Below, piece after piece: positions 32,252 to 43,735 of a DNA stretch of 64,000 bases. The stretch's first letter is position 1. Every line of letters starts with the position of its first letter. A model generated the notes under the pieces. The model was not told the origin of the DNA and searched no databases. It saw only the letters and a program-made list of their open reading frames with translations. The position numbers and the translations under genes were made by a program. Origin of the DNA: Rana temporaria (taxonomy: Eukaryota; Chordata; Amphibia; Anura; Ranidae); NCBI RefSeq assembly GCF_905171775.1, contig NC_053491.1, positions 109,998,682-110,062,681 of the forward strand. The letters are read 5' to 3'.

Positions 32252-32737
32252 ATGATCGATTTCAACTTTCTCATTTCTACAGCGCTACACTTTTTAATTT
32301 ATTGCTTGTTTAAAATTGTTGTCAGATTGTGGTGTTTAGCAGCTATTATCACACATTTCTTATAATTGGCGTAATTTTTTCTTTATATATTTTATAATAT
32401 ATGAGATGGACTCATTACATGCAAAGCAAGATAGTTCAAGCCGTGATTTGTCATAATTGTGATAATTTTAAAAATTTGAATATTGTGAAAAGGTGCAATA
32501 TTCTATGCTTAAAGTGTCCCACTCTAATCACATAATTAAGCCATAACACCTGCAAAGGTTTCCTGAGCCTTTAAATTGTCTCTCAGTGTGGTTCAGTAGG
32601 AATCACAATCATGGGAAAGACTGCTTACCTGACAGTTGTGCAGAAAACCAACATTGACACCCTCTATAAGGAGGGAAAGCCTCAAAAGGTAATTGCAAAA
32701 GAAGTTGGATGTTCCCAAAGTTCTGCATCAAAGCACA

Positions 32738-33196
32738 TTAAAGCGGAGGTTCACCCGTATATATGACTATTTCCCCCTAGATGGATGCTCGTTTTGTCTA
32801 GGGGAATCGGCTAGATGTTTTAAAATATGAGCAGTACTTACGGTTTACGAGATGCATCTTCTCCGTCGCTTCCGGGTATGGGCTGGGCGTTCCTATTTTG
32901 ATTGACAGTCTTCCGAGAGGCTTCCGACGGTCGCATCCATCGCGTCCCGATTTTCCGAAAGAAGCCGAACGTCGGTGCGCAGGCGCAGTATAGAGCCGCA
33001 CCGATGTTCGGCTTCTTTCGGCTACTAGTGACGCGATGGATGCGACCGTCGGAAGCTTCTCGGAAGACTGTCAATCAAGAAGGAACGCCCGCTCCCGAAG
33101 ACCCATACCCTGGAAGCGACGGAGAAGATGCATCTCGAAAACGGGTAAGTACTGCTCATATTTTAAAACAAATAAATGGGTGAACTCCCACTTTAA
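32738..33196. mobile_element. E: palindromic TTAA MITE inside the transposase
   Basis: TTAA at 32738-32741 and 33193-33196 duplicates the gene's own TTAA. Ends AGCGGAGGTTCACCC and GGGTGAACTCCCACT are complements with a few changes. The two halves are mirror images: GCATCTTCTCCGTCGCTTCC, GACAGTCTTCCGAGAGGCTT and GAAGCCGAACGTCGG each have their complement in the right half. 451 bp between the TTAA copies. Confidence 0.9.
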
Positions 33197-34117
33197 TAGG
33201 AAGTTATGTGGAAGGGAAAAGTGTGGAAGAAAAAGGTGCACAAGCAGCAGGGATGACCGCAGCCTGGAGAGGATTGTCAGGAAAAGGCCATTTAAAAGTG
33301 TTGGGGACTTTCACAAGGAGTGGACTGAGGCTGGAGTCAGTGCATCAAGAGCCACCACACACAGACGGATCCTGGACATGGGCTTCAAATGTCGTATACC
33401 TCTTGTCAAGCCACTCCTGACAAGCAACATCAGAAGCGTCTTACCTGGGCTAAAGAAAAACAGACCTGGTCTGTTGCTCAGTGGTCCAAAGTCCTCTCTT
33501 CTGATGAGAGCAAATTCTGCATCGCATTTGGAAACCAAGGAGCCAGAGTATGGAGGAAGAATGGAGAGGCACACACTGCAAGATGCTTGAAGTCCAGTGT
33601 GAAGTTTCCACAGTCGGTGTTGATTTGGGGAGCCGTGTCATCTGCTGGTGTTGGGCCACTGTGCTTCATTAAGTCCAGGGTCAACGCAGCCGTCTACCAG
33701 GAGATTTTGGGGCACTTCATGCTTCCTTCTGCAGACGAGCTCTATGTGGATGCTGACTTAATTTTCCAGCAGGACTTGGCACCTGCCCACACTGCCAAAA
33801 GCACCAAAACCTGGTTCAATGACCGTGGAATTACTGTGCTTGAATGGCCAGCAAACTCGCCTAACCTGAACCCCATAGAGAATCTTTGGGGCATCGCCAA
33901 GAGAAAGATGAGAGACATGAGACCGGACAATGCAGAAGAGCTGAAGGCCGCTATTGAAGCATCCTGGTCTTCCATAACACCTCAGCAGTGCCACAGGCTC
34001 ATGGCTTCCATGCCACGCCGCATTGAGGCAGTAATTGCTGCAAAAGGGGCCCAAATCAAGTACTGGAGTACATATGCATGCTTATACTTCTCAGGAGGTC
34101 TGATATTGTTCTATGTA

Positions 34118-34551
34118 CTGTGTTTCCCCGAAAATAAGACACCGTCTTATATTTATTTTTCCTCCAGAAATCACACTATGGCTTATTTTCGGGGGATGTC
34201 TTATTTTTTTTACCGGCAAGTATGGTACAACAGTATGGAGCCGACCTTACCGTATTTATGGGGCTGCCGACACCTCTCCGGTCACTTAGAGATACCGTGG
34301 AGCAGATAAGAAGGGCTGCACGACTTCTTTACAGCTCCTGAGCTCCGCACCAGTACAGTACGCCTATCACGTCTTGTTTTCCCGCCCGCGCCGCTACGCA
34401 TATGACACGCCATCGCTACGTCTTATTTTCGGGGATTCGACACGCCATCGCTACGTCTTATTTTCGGGGGGGGTGTCTTATATTTTGATCTTACGTCGAA
34501 ATCCCGCTACGGCTTATTTTCGGAGTACGTCTTATTTTCGGGGAAACACGG
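34118..34551. mobile_element. G: GAAAATAAGAC MITE
   Basis: TA is at 34116-34117 and 34552-34553, with termini CTGTGTTTCCCCGAAAATAA and TTATTTTCGGGGAAACACGG. The interior repeats TCTTATTTTCGGGG several times. Elements with this end are widespread in vertebrate genomes. It interrupts the end of the Tc1 reading frame and supplies about 65 new codons. Confidence 0.85.
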
Positions 34552-35190
34552 TACAATCCTTGTTTTATTGATTGCATGTAATATTCTAATTTTCTGAGAT
34601 TGTAGATTTGGAGTTTTCATGAGCTGTAAGCCATAATCATCACAATTATGACAAATCACGGCTTGAACTATCTTGCTTTGCATGTAATGAGTCCATCTCA
34701 TATATTCGTTTCACCCTTTAAGTTGCATTAGTGAAATCAATGAACTTTAGCACCATATTCTATTTTTTCTAGTTTCACCTGTATACAGGTACTGAAGTAC
34801 ACCCCTGTACACAGATCTGCAGTCCACAGGTACTGAAGTACACTCCTAGACACAGATCTGTAGTGCACATGTATACAGGTACTGAAGTACATCCCTGTAC
34901 ACAGATCTGTAGCCCACATGTATAGGTACTGAAGTACACCCCTAGACACAGATCTGTAGCCCACATGTATACAGGTACTGAAGTACATCCCTGTACACAG
35001 ATCTGTAGCCCACATGTATACAGATACTGAAGTACATCCCTGTACACAGATCTGTAGCCCACATGTGTACAGGTACTGAAGTATACCCCTGTATACAGAT
35101 CCCTAGTCCACATGTATACAGGTACTGAAGTACACTCCTGTACACAGATCTGTAGCACACATGTATACAGGTACTGAAGTACACCCCTGT

Positions 35191-35545
35191 ATTAGACAAT
35201 CGGCACCTATATGTATATATAGATCTGCATCAATGCTTTGCACAGCCAGCTGTACACAAGTCCTGTCACTCCAAGGCACAGAAATACGACTGTATGGCCC
35301 TCGGCACCCCTTTGCACGAGTCCTCAACCTATTTATAGGCCTCATGCACACTGGACATTTCGCTAAACTATTTCTTTGCTGGCTTTGTTGCAAACAAGCA
35401 TGAGTTATCCATCTACCAATGTTTCTGCAACGTCCTGTCTATGTCTTTTGGCACCTTGACAATAAAGTAACTGTTCTACAGAAGTTCTTCCTTCATGGTG
35501 TGCGACTAATATTCCTTTTTCTTCAATTACTACCGACAGTGGTGA
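35191..35545 (+). other. Possible LTR end with primer-site-like sequence
   Basis: A TATA-like CTATTTATAG (about 35328), then CAATAAAG (about 35460), then ACCGACAGTGGTGACCC near 35540, where TGGTGACCC could be a tRNA primer site next to a CA end. No second LTR and no gag or pol are seen. It may be coincidence. Confidence 0.25.
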
Positions 35546-36615
35546 CCCGGGGGCCAGCAGCACCCACGAGGAATTCTTTATCCACAGTCTGAGCGGCGTT
35601 ACACTCTTTCTGGACTAACACTGGAGGCATGTAAATGCGTGTAACATGTTTAGGAGCATCAAGTGCATCGGTGGTAATTTATTTCAATAGTTTAATCTGG
35701 CCGTTGAAGTGGAATAATGCTCAAACTCTAAACGCGCCTATCACTTTAGTGCGTTTAGACACAGATGCATTTAGCCGCATCAAGCTTCTTTTTCTGCCAA
35801 AACTCTGCTGTTCCTGGACGCACAGACTGCGGGGTTTTTCTGCCTTTAAGCTGCGCTAAACATGGAGCCAACATGCAGGGGTGTTTAGAGGCAGGAAAAA
35901 AATAAAAATAGACGCCCCCAGGAGCAGCAATGTGCATAAGACAGTACTAATGACATTTTCAACATGTCCTTCCCCTTTACGTTTCCTAACAATAAATAAC
36001 GCAGTAGGACTTTGTACTTCCTGATCCAGGCTGGGCTTCCAGGACCTCTGAGATAAGGCTGTGCTCAGCAATACTCACAGTGCTGTAGTAGTAGGTCTGT
36101 AGTAAGCAGGATATTATAGAGCGCACAATTCTCGACAGACTCCGCAGGATCACCATCTTTTTCACCTACAAGTCAGGCAGCCCTTGAGTAAGGGAGTGTC
36201 TGCAAATCACGTACTGTGCAGCAGAAGAAAGAGCAGATCCTCTCTGTCACTTGAATCCGTCCCTTATTGGCCGCATTCACACCTCAGCAATTATTTGCTT
36301 GAAGCTCAAAAACGTTGGAGGAGAACCAGAAGAATCATCTATTCACATCTCCACTCCATGTCATCTCAAGCCAAACGCCTGAAGCTCAAACGAGTTTTTG
36401 TCGCTGAAACCGGGCAGATTTGGGCATTTTTGGTGTGTTTTATTTTCATAGAAATGAATGGAAACGCATCATTTGCGCATTTTGCATGATTTTCTGCTCA
36501 AATGAAAAATGTAAAAAATAAAATGGTAATATGTGAATAAATGTAAAATAAAACACAGAAATAAAAATCATCATAAATAAATTAATATGTGATAATACAT
36601 TAATAATAAATAACC
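35546..36615. other. Unassigned sequence with faint MITE words
   Basis: 35720-35790 has TTTAGTGCGTTTAGACACAG and 36270-36490 has CATTCACACCTCAGC to GCGCATTTTGCATG, reminiscent of 'cacac' MITEs but without paired ends. Confidence 0.4.
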
Positions 36616-37823
36616 TTAACCACTTCAATACCAGGCACTTTCACCCCTTCCTGCCAAGGACAGTTTTCAGCTCTGTCGCACTTTGAATGACTATTGCGTG
36701 GTCATGCAACACTGTACCCAAATAAAATTTTTAACATTTTATTCCCACAAATAGAGCTTTCTTTTGGTTGTATTTGATCACCTCTATGCTTTTTATTTTT
36801 TACTAAACAGACTAAAAAAGACCAACATTTAAAAAACAAAAACAAAAAAAAAACATTTTCTTTGTTTCTGTTAGAAAATGTTGTTTTCTCTTCACTGACT
36901 GGCACTGATGAGCACTAATGAGGTGGAACCGATATGTAGTGCCAGGAGGCACCGACAGGCGGCATTGATGGACACTAATAGATGACACTGATGGGCAGAA
37001 CTGATTGGGCATGTACTGGACAGGTGTAAGCTTAGGTTCACACTGCTGCGAATTCAAAATCGCTGGGGGAAATCGCGATTTTACCGCGATTTCGCGGCTG
37101 CGATTTTGCCCCGATTTCGGCCGCGATTTAAGAGACATCTGTGCAGGGTTCAATGTAAATCGCGGCCCAAAATCGCAAAAAATAGTACAGGAACTCTTTT
37201 TGAAATCGGTCCAGCGCCGCAGATGCGGCGTCGCACCGATTAGGACAGTGCCATTGCCGACAATTGCCGGCAAATGCCGCTGATTTGAGATGCGATTTGA
37301 CATGTCAAATCGCATCTCAAATCGTTCCAAATCGTACCCAGTGTGAACCAGGGCTTAATGCTGGGCACTGACTGGCACTATGATGGACACTGGATTGGCA
37401 CTTTAATGGGGATTGAGAGGGTGTTATGATGGGGCACTGACTGGGCACCGATTGGCAGCTGATGGGTATAATTGATTATCAGCACAGCTCCCATCAATGT
37501 GCTGATTATCAACACAGACCCCCCCACTGACAGAGAGAGCCACCGATCAGCTCTCCCTGTCAGCGCAAACCGAGGAATGCTGTTTGTCGGCACTTCCTGG
37601 TTCACGCTGTGATTGATCACGTGGTAAGAAGCCTCTGTTAGAGGCTTCTTACCACAATCGGAGATGCAGTGTGTCAGACTGACACGCTGCGATCGCCGCA
37701 CTGCGTGCCCCCACAGGCACGCGCCGGCATGTTATCCAGCTGAACATCATATGATGCCCAGTCAGGATAACAGAACCACTTCCTGGACGTCATTCTGTTA
37801 TAGGCCGGGTGGGAAGTGGTTAA
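36616..37823. mobile_element. B-prime TTAA element, split by M3
   Basis: TTAA is at 36616-36619 and 37820-37823, with ends CCACTTCAATACCAGGC and GGGTGGGAAGTGG. B-like interior words are CCCACAAATAGAGCTTTC, GTATTTGATCACCTCT and GATCGCCG. A GGCACTGAT-type degenerate tandem tract runs through 36900-37470. Confidence 0.75.
37027..37356. mobile_element. M3: GGTTCACACTG MITE
   Basis: Ends AGCTTAGGTTCACACTGC and CCAGTGTGAACCAGGGCTTA are complementary with a few mismatches. The interior repeats AAATCGCGATTT and GATTTGAGATGCGATTTGAC palindromes. It lies inside the B-prime element. Confidence 0.75.
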
Positions 37824-38005
37824 AAAATATTAAATACATTAATAATAAAACAATAAACACCCAAACTCGAATAAAAAAATACAATAATAATTTATTTTGG
37901 GTTAGGAAGTTTAGTTATTTATGATTATTAAATTTTTTAAGGGGGTAAGGGTTAATTATTATTTTTTTTATTATTTTTGTGTATTTTACATTTATTCATT
38001 CATTT

Positions 38006-38322
38006 AGTCCCGGTTCACACCAGTGCGCTGTGCTATACCGCATGCGATTCGCACCGCACTGCAAATCACATGCAATGTCCGTGCGATGTGATTTCAGCCA
38101 TACAGATAGTATGGCTGAATTCGCATTGCATTCGGACCAAACTTGCACAGGACCCTTTTTTTGTCCACACTAGAATCTGACCACATGGGTGTTCACACCT
38201 ATGTGATCCGATTCATGTCCGAACTGACAGTCCACATAGTGCAGTGTGAACTGCCTTACGAGTCAGGTGCGATGCGGGAAATCGCAGTGGATTCGCTGGG
38301 TTCACTAGTGTGAACTGAGCCT
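38006..38322. mobile_element. M4: GGTTCACACCAGTG MITE
   Basis: Ends GTCCCGGTTCACACCAGTG and CACTAGTGTGAACTGAGCC are imperfect complements. The interior has GCGATTCGCACCGCACTGC and GTGCGATGTGATT. Confidence 0.7.
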
Positions 38323-39259
38323 TTTTATTATTCATATAATAAGTAAAATAAATATAAATAAAATAATAAATAACCCTAATCCCAACCCTAACCTAAACCG
38401 AACTCGAACCACTTACCCGAACAAAAAAACATTATAATAAATAAACAACAATAAAAGCTAATGGACAAGCTGAAAAAAGCTGAAATAGCTAGCAACAAAT
38501 GGTGTAACAGATAATGGTTCTCTCTATTGGCTAATAAAAAAAAAAGCACAAGCTCAAAAACAAAAAGTGCAGGGTCAGGTGTGAATGCAGCCTTACTCCA
38601 CAATCTCTGCAGCCTTACTCCACAATCTCTGCAGCCTTACTCCACAATCTCTGCAGCCTTACTCCACAATCTCTGCAGCCTTACTCCACAATCGTTTTGA
38701 GTGTGTTTTTTGATTTATTTCAATTTATTTACTTTTCTAAGTTGCATTAACGCATGTTTGCACACAATCACGTGCAATTTCAGTGTGCTTGTCGTGCATT
38801 TGCACCCATTCATGTGTCTTTGTGGTGTGTTTGTGCATGTTCATGTGCGTTTTCAGCATGTACTTTTTTTTTTTAATGCACATGGCACAGTGGTGTGAAG
38901 TATGCTCAATAGAATACATTCATTTTTCTTGCATATGCTTTTTTACTGCGTTTTTTCTGTGCTTACCTCACCTGACTGCATCTGTGAATGAGCCCTCATT
39001 GATGACCAGCACACACTTCATTACATTGCTGTACAGCAGCAGCAATTACAGTGCAGGCTCTAACATGGGGTAATCTTGTATCTGTACACCAGGTGGCGCT
39101 AGAAGACGCACACAGGATGACTTGGGCTCATGTGCAGAGAACTGTCCGCTTGCCTTGTAGGGTCAGCTACACCCACAGCTGTACAGTCAGGCATAGGTTT
39201 CTTCTTGGAACTACAATTGGTCATTTTCAGACGCTCCCTAAACTGTGCTCAGTGCCAGG
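38323..39259. other. Unassigned, AT-rich then T-rich
   Basis: 38330-38580 is AT-rich and includes AACCCTAATCCCAACCCTAACC (split words of a telomere-like type, too short to matter). 38698-39259 shows no features apart from the tandem repeat listed separately. Confidence 0.35.
38587..38697. repeat. 22-bp tandem repeat, 5 copies
   Basis: GCAGCCTTACTCCACAATCT restarts at 38587, 38609 and every 22 bp after, essentially without variation. Confidence 0.92.
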
Positions 39260-39267
39260 ACAAGGTC

Positions 39268-39437
39268 TTGAGTTGCCATCTCATCCCTTTAAACCCGAAC
39301 ACATCTGAATTACACAGGTTCTCAGGCTAAATGAATGCAGGTAAGGCGCCAAGAGAGTTTAATTACCACCCTAATAAATCACAGAACATGTGTAATTAAT
39401 ACGTTTTCGGTTTTAAAGGGATGCGATGGCAACCCTA
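39268..39437. mobile_element. Q2: 170-bp hAT-type MITE
   Basis: A perfect 8-bp duplication ACAAGGTC lies at 39260-39267 and 39438-39445. Ends TTGAGTTGCCATCTCATCCC and GGGATGCGATGGCAACCCTA. Interior CTTTAAACCCGAACA and ATTACACAGGTT are as in Q1. Confidence 0.85.
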
Positions 39438-39572
39438 ACAAGGTCATGCGATGCCCAGGGCGAAGATGCCAAACAGCGCCCCGGCAGGTGGAGCAGCAAT
39501 AGGGGTGAGGTCAGTATCGATGCACGCATCATGCCTCACAAAAACATGCAAGTTTAACTCATTCATTCTATC

Positions 39573-39660
39573 TAGGGTTGTTAACTTAACCCTTTAAAAC
39601 CAAATACGTATTAAATAAACAGGTTCTGTGGCTGATTAAGGTGGTAATTATCAGTGGTGT
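39573..39660. mobile_element. Q3: half of a Q-type MITE
   Basis: TAGGGTTGTTAACTTAACCC, then AAACAGGTTCTGTGGCTGATTAAGG, matches the left half of Q1/Q2. The right half is missing. Confidence 0.6.
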
Positions 39661-39744
39661 GAGTTTAGCGTTCCCCTTTTTTATTAGATAAGGGTCCCAA
39701 GATAAGGGTCCCTTGCATCAGTGCCCCCCCCCCCCCCTTCATTA

Positions 39745-40128
39745 GGTATTTTTAGCGGCACTTTACGTCGGATTTGCGGCGGTATTCGGCTGCTAGCGGT
39801 GCGGTTTTACCCCCGCTAGCAGGCGAAAAAGGGTTAATACCGTGGGCAATGCGCCTCTGCAGAGGCGCATTGCCGGTGGTATAGCCGTGGTTTCCCATTG
39901 CTTTCAATGGGAAAAGGCGGTGGAGGAGCAGTCAACACACCGCTCCTTCACCGCTTCAAAGATGCGGCTAGCAGGACTTTTGGAGTGGTCCTGCTAGCGC
40001 ACCGCTCCAGTGTGAAAGCCCTCGGACTTTAACACTGGAGAAACAGCAGCCGCTGTTTCAGGTCGGTTTGCAGGCGTTATTTTTAGCACAATAGCGCCTG
40101 CAAACCGACCCAGTGTGAAAGGGGTCTT
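39745..40128. mobile_element. S-family MITE copy 3, left end lost
   Basis: It contains TTTTTAGCGGCACTTTACG, TTCCCATTGCTTTCAATGGG and ends CGACCCAGTGTGAAAGGGGTC. The left terminus is replaced by a C-run. Confidence 0.7.
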
Positions 40129-40129
40129 A

Positions 40130-40450
40130 GGGTCTCCAGAGCCCTCCCTTTACATCAGGGTCACCAGAGTTCCCCAGTTACAGCAAAGCCCCTCCTTTCA
40201 AAAGGGTCCCCAAATCCTCCCCCCTTACACGAGGGTCCCTAGACCCCTTCCCCTTAAATCAGAGTCCCCAGTGTCCCCATCCCTTACATTAGGACTCCCA
40301 GAGCCCCCCTCCTTTAATCACGGTCCCCAAAGTCCCCCCTTTGGTCAGGGTCCTCAGTGTCCCCCTCCTTTAACCAGGGTTCCAAGATTCCCCACCTTAC
40401 ATCAGAGTCCCAAAAGTCCCCCTCCCTTTACATCATGGTCCCCCAGAGAT
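40130..40450. repeat. Degenerate C-rich tandem repeat, about 31 bp
   Basis: AGGGTC(T/A)CCAGAG and variants recur about ten times at roughly 30-bp spacing with CCCTCCTTTA-type linkers. Units are much diverged, so the array is old. Confidence 0.7.
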
Positions 40451-40828
40451 CCCACTTCCATCACTGCAGCAAACAGCTACAGGGCAGACAGATGAAAGCC
40501 AGGGCAATGGGACCCGGCAGGTCTGCAGTAGGAAGCTCCATTCTCCTTATTTAATATATATATTAAGTCAGAGCCTGGGGACGGTGGAAGCACGTGATTG
40601 GTTGCTTGGATGACCAAGCGACCAACCACTAGTACTGACAAGCAATGAGTGGTGGTAGTGGGCGGAGAGTGGATGCTGTCTGTGGACACCCACCGCGCAG
40701 GATGCTCGGGCCGGGTTGGAGAACCCACCGAACACGATTAATGTCTACTTTAGCAGAAGCAAGGCACTGAATGCTGTGACAGCGACATAGGCGAACTCAG
40801 CCTATTGCATTAGGGTGTACACCTCAAA
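40451..40828. other. Unassigned sequence
   Basis: It has a small hairpin GGTTGCTTGG-ATGA-CCAAGCGACC at about 40599-40622. No other feature. Confidence 0.4.
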
Positions 40829-40880
40829 CACACATGCGTGCGCGTGCGCGCGCGCATATATATATATATATATATATATT
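40829..40880. repeat. (GT/GC)n then (AT)n microsatellite
   Basis: ACACACATGCGTGCGCGTGCGCGCGCG followed by about 11 AT units. Alternating purine-pyrimidine sequence of this type can adopt Z-DNA. Confidence 0.85.
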
Positions 40881-41066
40881 AAAAAAAAATCAAACAAGGA
40901 TTGCTGTACCTATGTCATGTCCTAAATTTTTACAATAGGATCAGCATGGGTTAATTTCTTCCCCCTTGGAATGGGGAGTGATTGCCATTTGTCTGCTATC
41001 TTTCGAATACCCACTAATAACAAAAGAATCATGCATTAGCGATTTCTTTTTCAGCTAATTGAGAGT

Positions 41067-42084
<1,018 letters not shown>

Positions 42085-42090
42085 TACTGT

Positions 42091-42260
<170 letters not shown>

Positions 42261-42272
42261 GATAGATAGTAC

Positions 42273-42984
42273 GGCCCAGATTCTGAAAGGGCTTACGACG
42301 GCGCAATGCCATGTGCGCCGTCGTAAGTCCTAATCTGGGCCGTCGTATCTATGCGCCTGATTCTTAGAATCAGTTACGCATAGATAACCATTAGATCCGA
42401 CAGGCATAAGGCTCTTACGCTGTCGGATCTTAAATGCAATTTTTTTTTTCGCTGCTAGGTGTCGCCTCCGTCGAGTAAGCAAATTAGCAAAATTACGCGA
42501 ATTCCCGAACGTACGCGCGGTCAACGCAGTGAAGATACGACGTTTACGTTAGATTTGCGACGCGTAAAGTTGCCGCTGCTATATGAGGGGCAACCAATGT
42601 TAAGTATGGCCGTCGTTCCCGCGCCAAAATTTAAAAATTTACGTTGTTTGCGCAAGTCGTCCGTGAATGGGGCTGGACGCCATTTACGTCTAAACCAATG
42701 ACGTCCTTGCGACGTCATTTCGCGCAATGCACGTCGGGAAATTTTAGGGACAGCACATGCGCAGTACGTTCGGCGTGGGAACGCGCCTAATTTAAATGAT
42801 CCACGCCCCCTACCCGGATCATTTGAATTAGGCGGGCTTGCGCCGGGGGATTTACGCTACGCCGCTGCAACTTTACAGGCAAGTGCTTTGTGAATCAAGC
42901 ACTTGCCCGTAAAACTTGCGGCGTAACATAAATGAGATACGTTACGCCGCCGAAGTTTTACTCCATTCTACGAGAATCTGGGCC
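42273..42984. mobile_element. J-family MITE copy 4
   Basis: Termini GGCCCAGATTCT and AGAATCTGGGCC are exact complements. Subterminal CTTACGACGGCGCAATGCC and GCGCCGTCGTAAG form a hairpin. The body shares GTCCGTGAATGGGGCTGGAC and TTAAGTATGGCCGTCG with J1 and J3. Confidence 0.8.
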
Positions 42985-43735
42985 ATTATACACATACCTG
43001 TGAAACGTATGTTATGCACATTATGTTCTAGCCTGAGGAAAGACGTTCTGTACTATTTGTAAGCTAGCTATTTGGAACATAACAAGTAACCTTTGTCTAT
43101 TTTTAAACTCAGAAAAAAATATTTAATTAACCAGTGGAATGGTCTGATTGTTTTTGCACTTTATCTGGAACTGTTGTGCTGTTCACCACACCCATCTTTA
43201 AAAATTATATTATAATATTTATATATATATTCTCTCTGCTATTTTTAGTCAGCTTTCACTTGCCACCACCCCAACACTATCACCTTCATCATCATCATCA
43301 ATATACATTATATATCAGCCGTCACTAAAATAAACTATAAAATAACTATAATTACAAAAAAGCAGCGCTGGGTTGCTGGGACCGAGGGTTTCCCCAGCAA
43401 CCAGTGACGCTGCCAGTGTGCGCCCGCCCCCTGCTCCTCACTGCAGGTCTTGAAAGTTAACCAGCGCGTATGGCCGTGAGTAGGGGCGTGACGTCACGTT
43501 CCTTCCCCCGCCCCCTGCAGCTCGCGGTCCACTCCTGGCTCTCACGTTACTTGCGTTCCCCGCCCCCTGCTGCTCCTGGTTCCCGGGTCCACTCCTGGCT
43601 CTCCTTGCAAGTAGGGGCGTGACATCGCGTGCGCACCCCGCCCCATGCTACTCGCCCCTGGCTCCTTATCTTGCAGCATCCGCCCCTCCTGCATTCTAGG
43701 TATGTGGCATGCTCATAGTTAGTGATCACTATTAA
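42985..43735. other. Unassigned, GC-rich second half
   Basis: 43350-43700 repeats CCGCCCCCTGC-type and CACTCCTGGCTCTC words two or three times (a degenerate duplication of about 80 bp). No coding or TE signal is recognised. Confidence 0.4.

Larger units (their letters stand above)
30442..32394. mobile_element. V3: insert with 54-bp inverted ends and 13-bp TSD
   Basis: TAATATATGAGAT occurs at 30429-30441 and 32395-32407, and one copy plus its flanks restores the Tc1 inverted repeat. Arms at 30443-30496 and 32248-32301 are complementary in about 53 of 54 positions (GTGTAGCGCTGTAGAAATG, GAGAAAGTTGAAATC). A degenerate GAAACGCGTC site (TAAACGCGTCGG, about 30677) and AAATAAAACTTGCC-ATCACACTA place it with the V family. 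No frame encodes a recognisable reverse transcriptase. The TSD length suggests reverse-transcription-type integration. A B element sits inside (31200-32156). Confidence 0.7.
32611..34571 (+). pseudogene. Tc1 transposase, DD34E, interrupted
   Basis: The ATG at 32611 opens an N-terminal helix-turn-helix region (GKTAYLTVVQKTNIDTLYKE, then KVIAKEVGCSQSSASKHI) that is cut at codon 43 by element E (32742-33192). It resumes in frame at about 33193 with NRKLCGREKCGRKRCTS and the second DNA-binding part (DRSLERIVRKRPFKSVGDF, SRATTHRRILDMGFKCRIPL). A missing base near 33419 then shifts the frame. The catalytic domain is open from there. The D of SDES is at 33503-33505, the D of FQQDLAPAH at 33773-33775 and the E of NPIENLWG at 33878-33880. 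The second D and the E have exactly 34 residues between them, the Tc1 DD34E signature. The original stop would be the TGA at 34569-34571, but the insertion G at 34118 diverts the frame so that it now ends at 34309. The protein would cut and paste its own element at TA sites. This copy cannot make an intact one. Confidence 0.92.
30354..34781 (+). mobile_element. Tc1-like transposon with three later insertions
   Basis: Ends CAGGTGAAACTCGAAAAA and TTTTTTCTAGTTTCACCTG are inverted, with TA at 30352-30353 and 34782-34783 inside the 49-bp minisatellite. The inverted repeats are long, about 150 bp: GATGGACTCATTACATGC and GCCGTGATTTGTCATAATTG occur at the left (32407-32463, displaced by an insert) and mirrored at the right (34620-34705). 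It encodes one transposase (see 32611). Without the inserts (V3 30442-32394, E 32742-33192, G 34118-34551) it is about 1.6 kb, the normal Tc1 size. Confidence 0.9.
30138..35190. repeat. 49-bp minisatellite broken by nested TEs
   Basis: The main block is 34782-35190: AGGTACTGAAGTACA restarts at 34787, 34828, 34877, 34924, 34973, 35022, 35071, 35120 and 35169, mostly 49 bp apart. Matching pieces lie at 30138-30154 (TACTGAAGTACACC) and 30325-30353 (AGTACACCCCTAGACACAG), left of the Tc1 element. The array therefore predates the hAT MITE at 30155 and the Tc1 at 30354. Confidence 0.85.

Noticed and set aside
34775..35158. 127-codon minus-strand cysteine-rich frame
   Set aside because: Translation of the 49-bp minisatellite.
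38380..38402. Telomere-like CCCTAA words
   Set aside because: Only three imperfect units in AT-rich DNA. Not a telomeric array.
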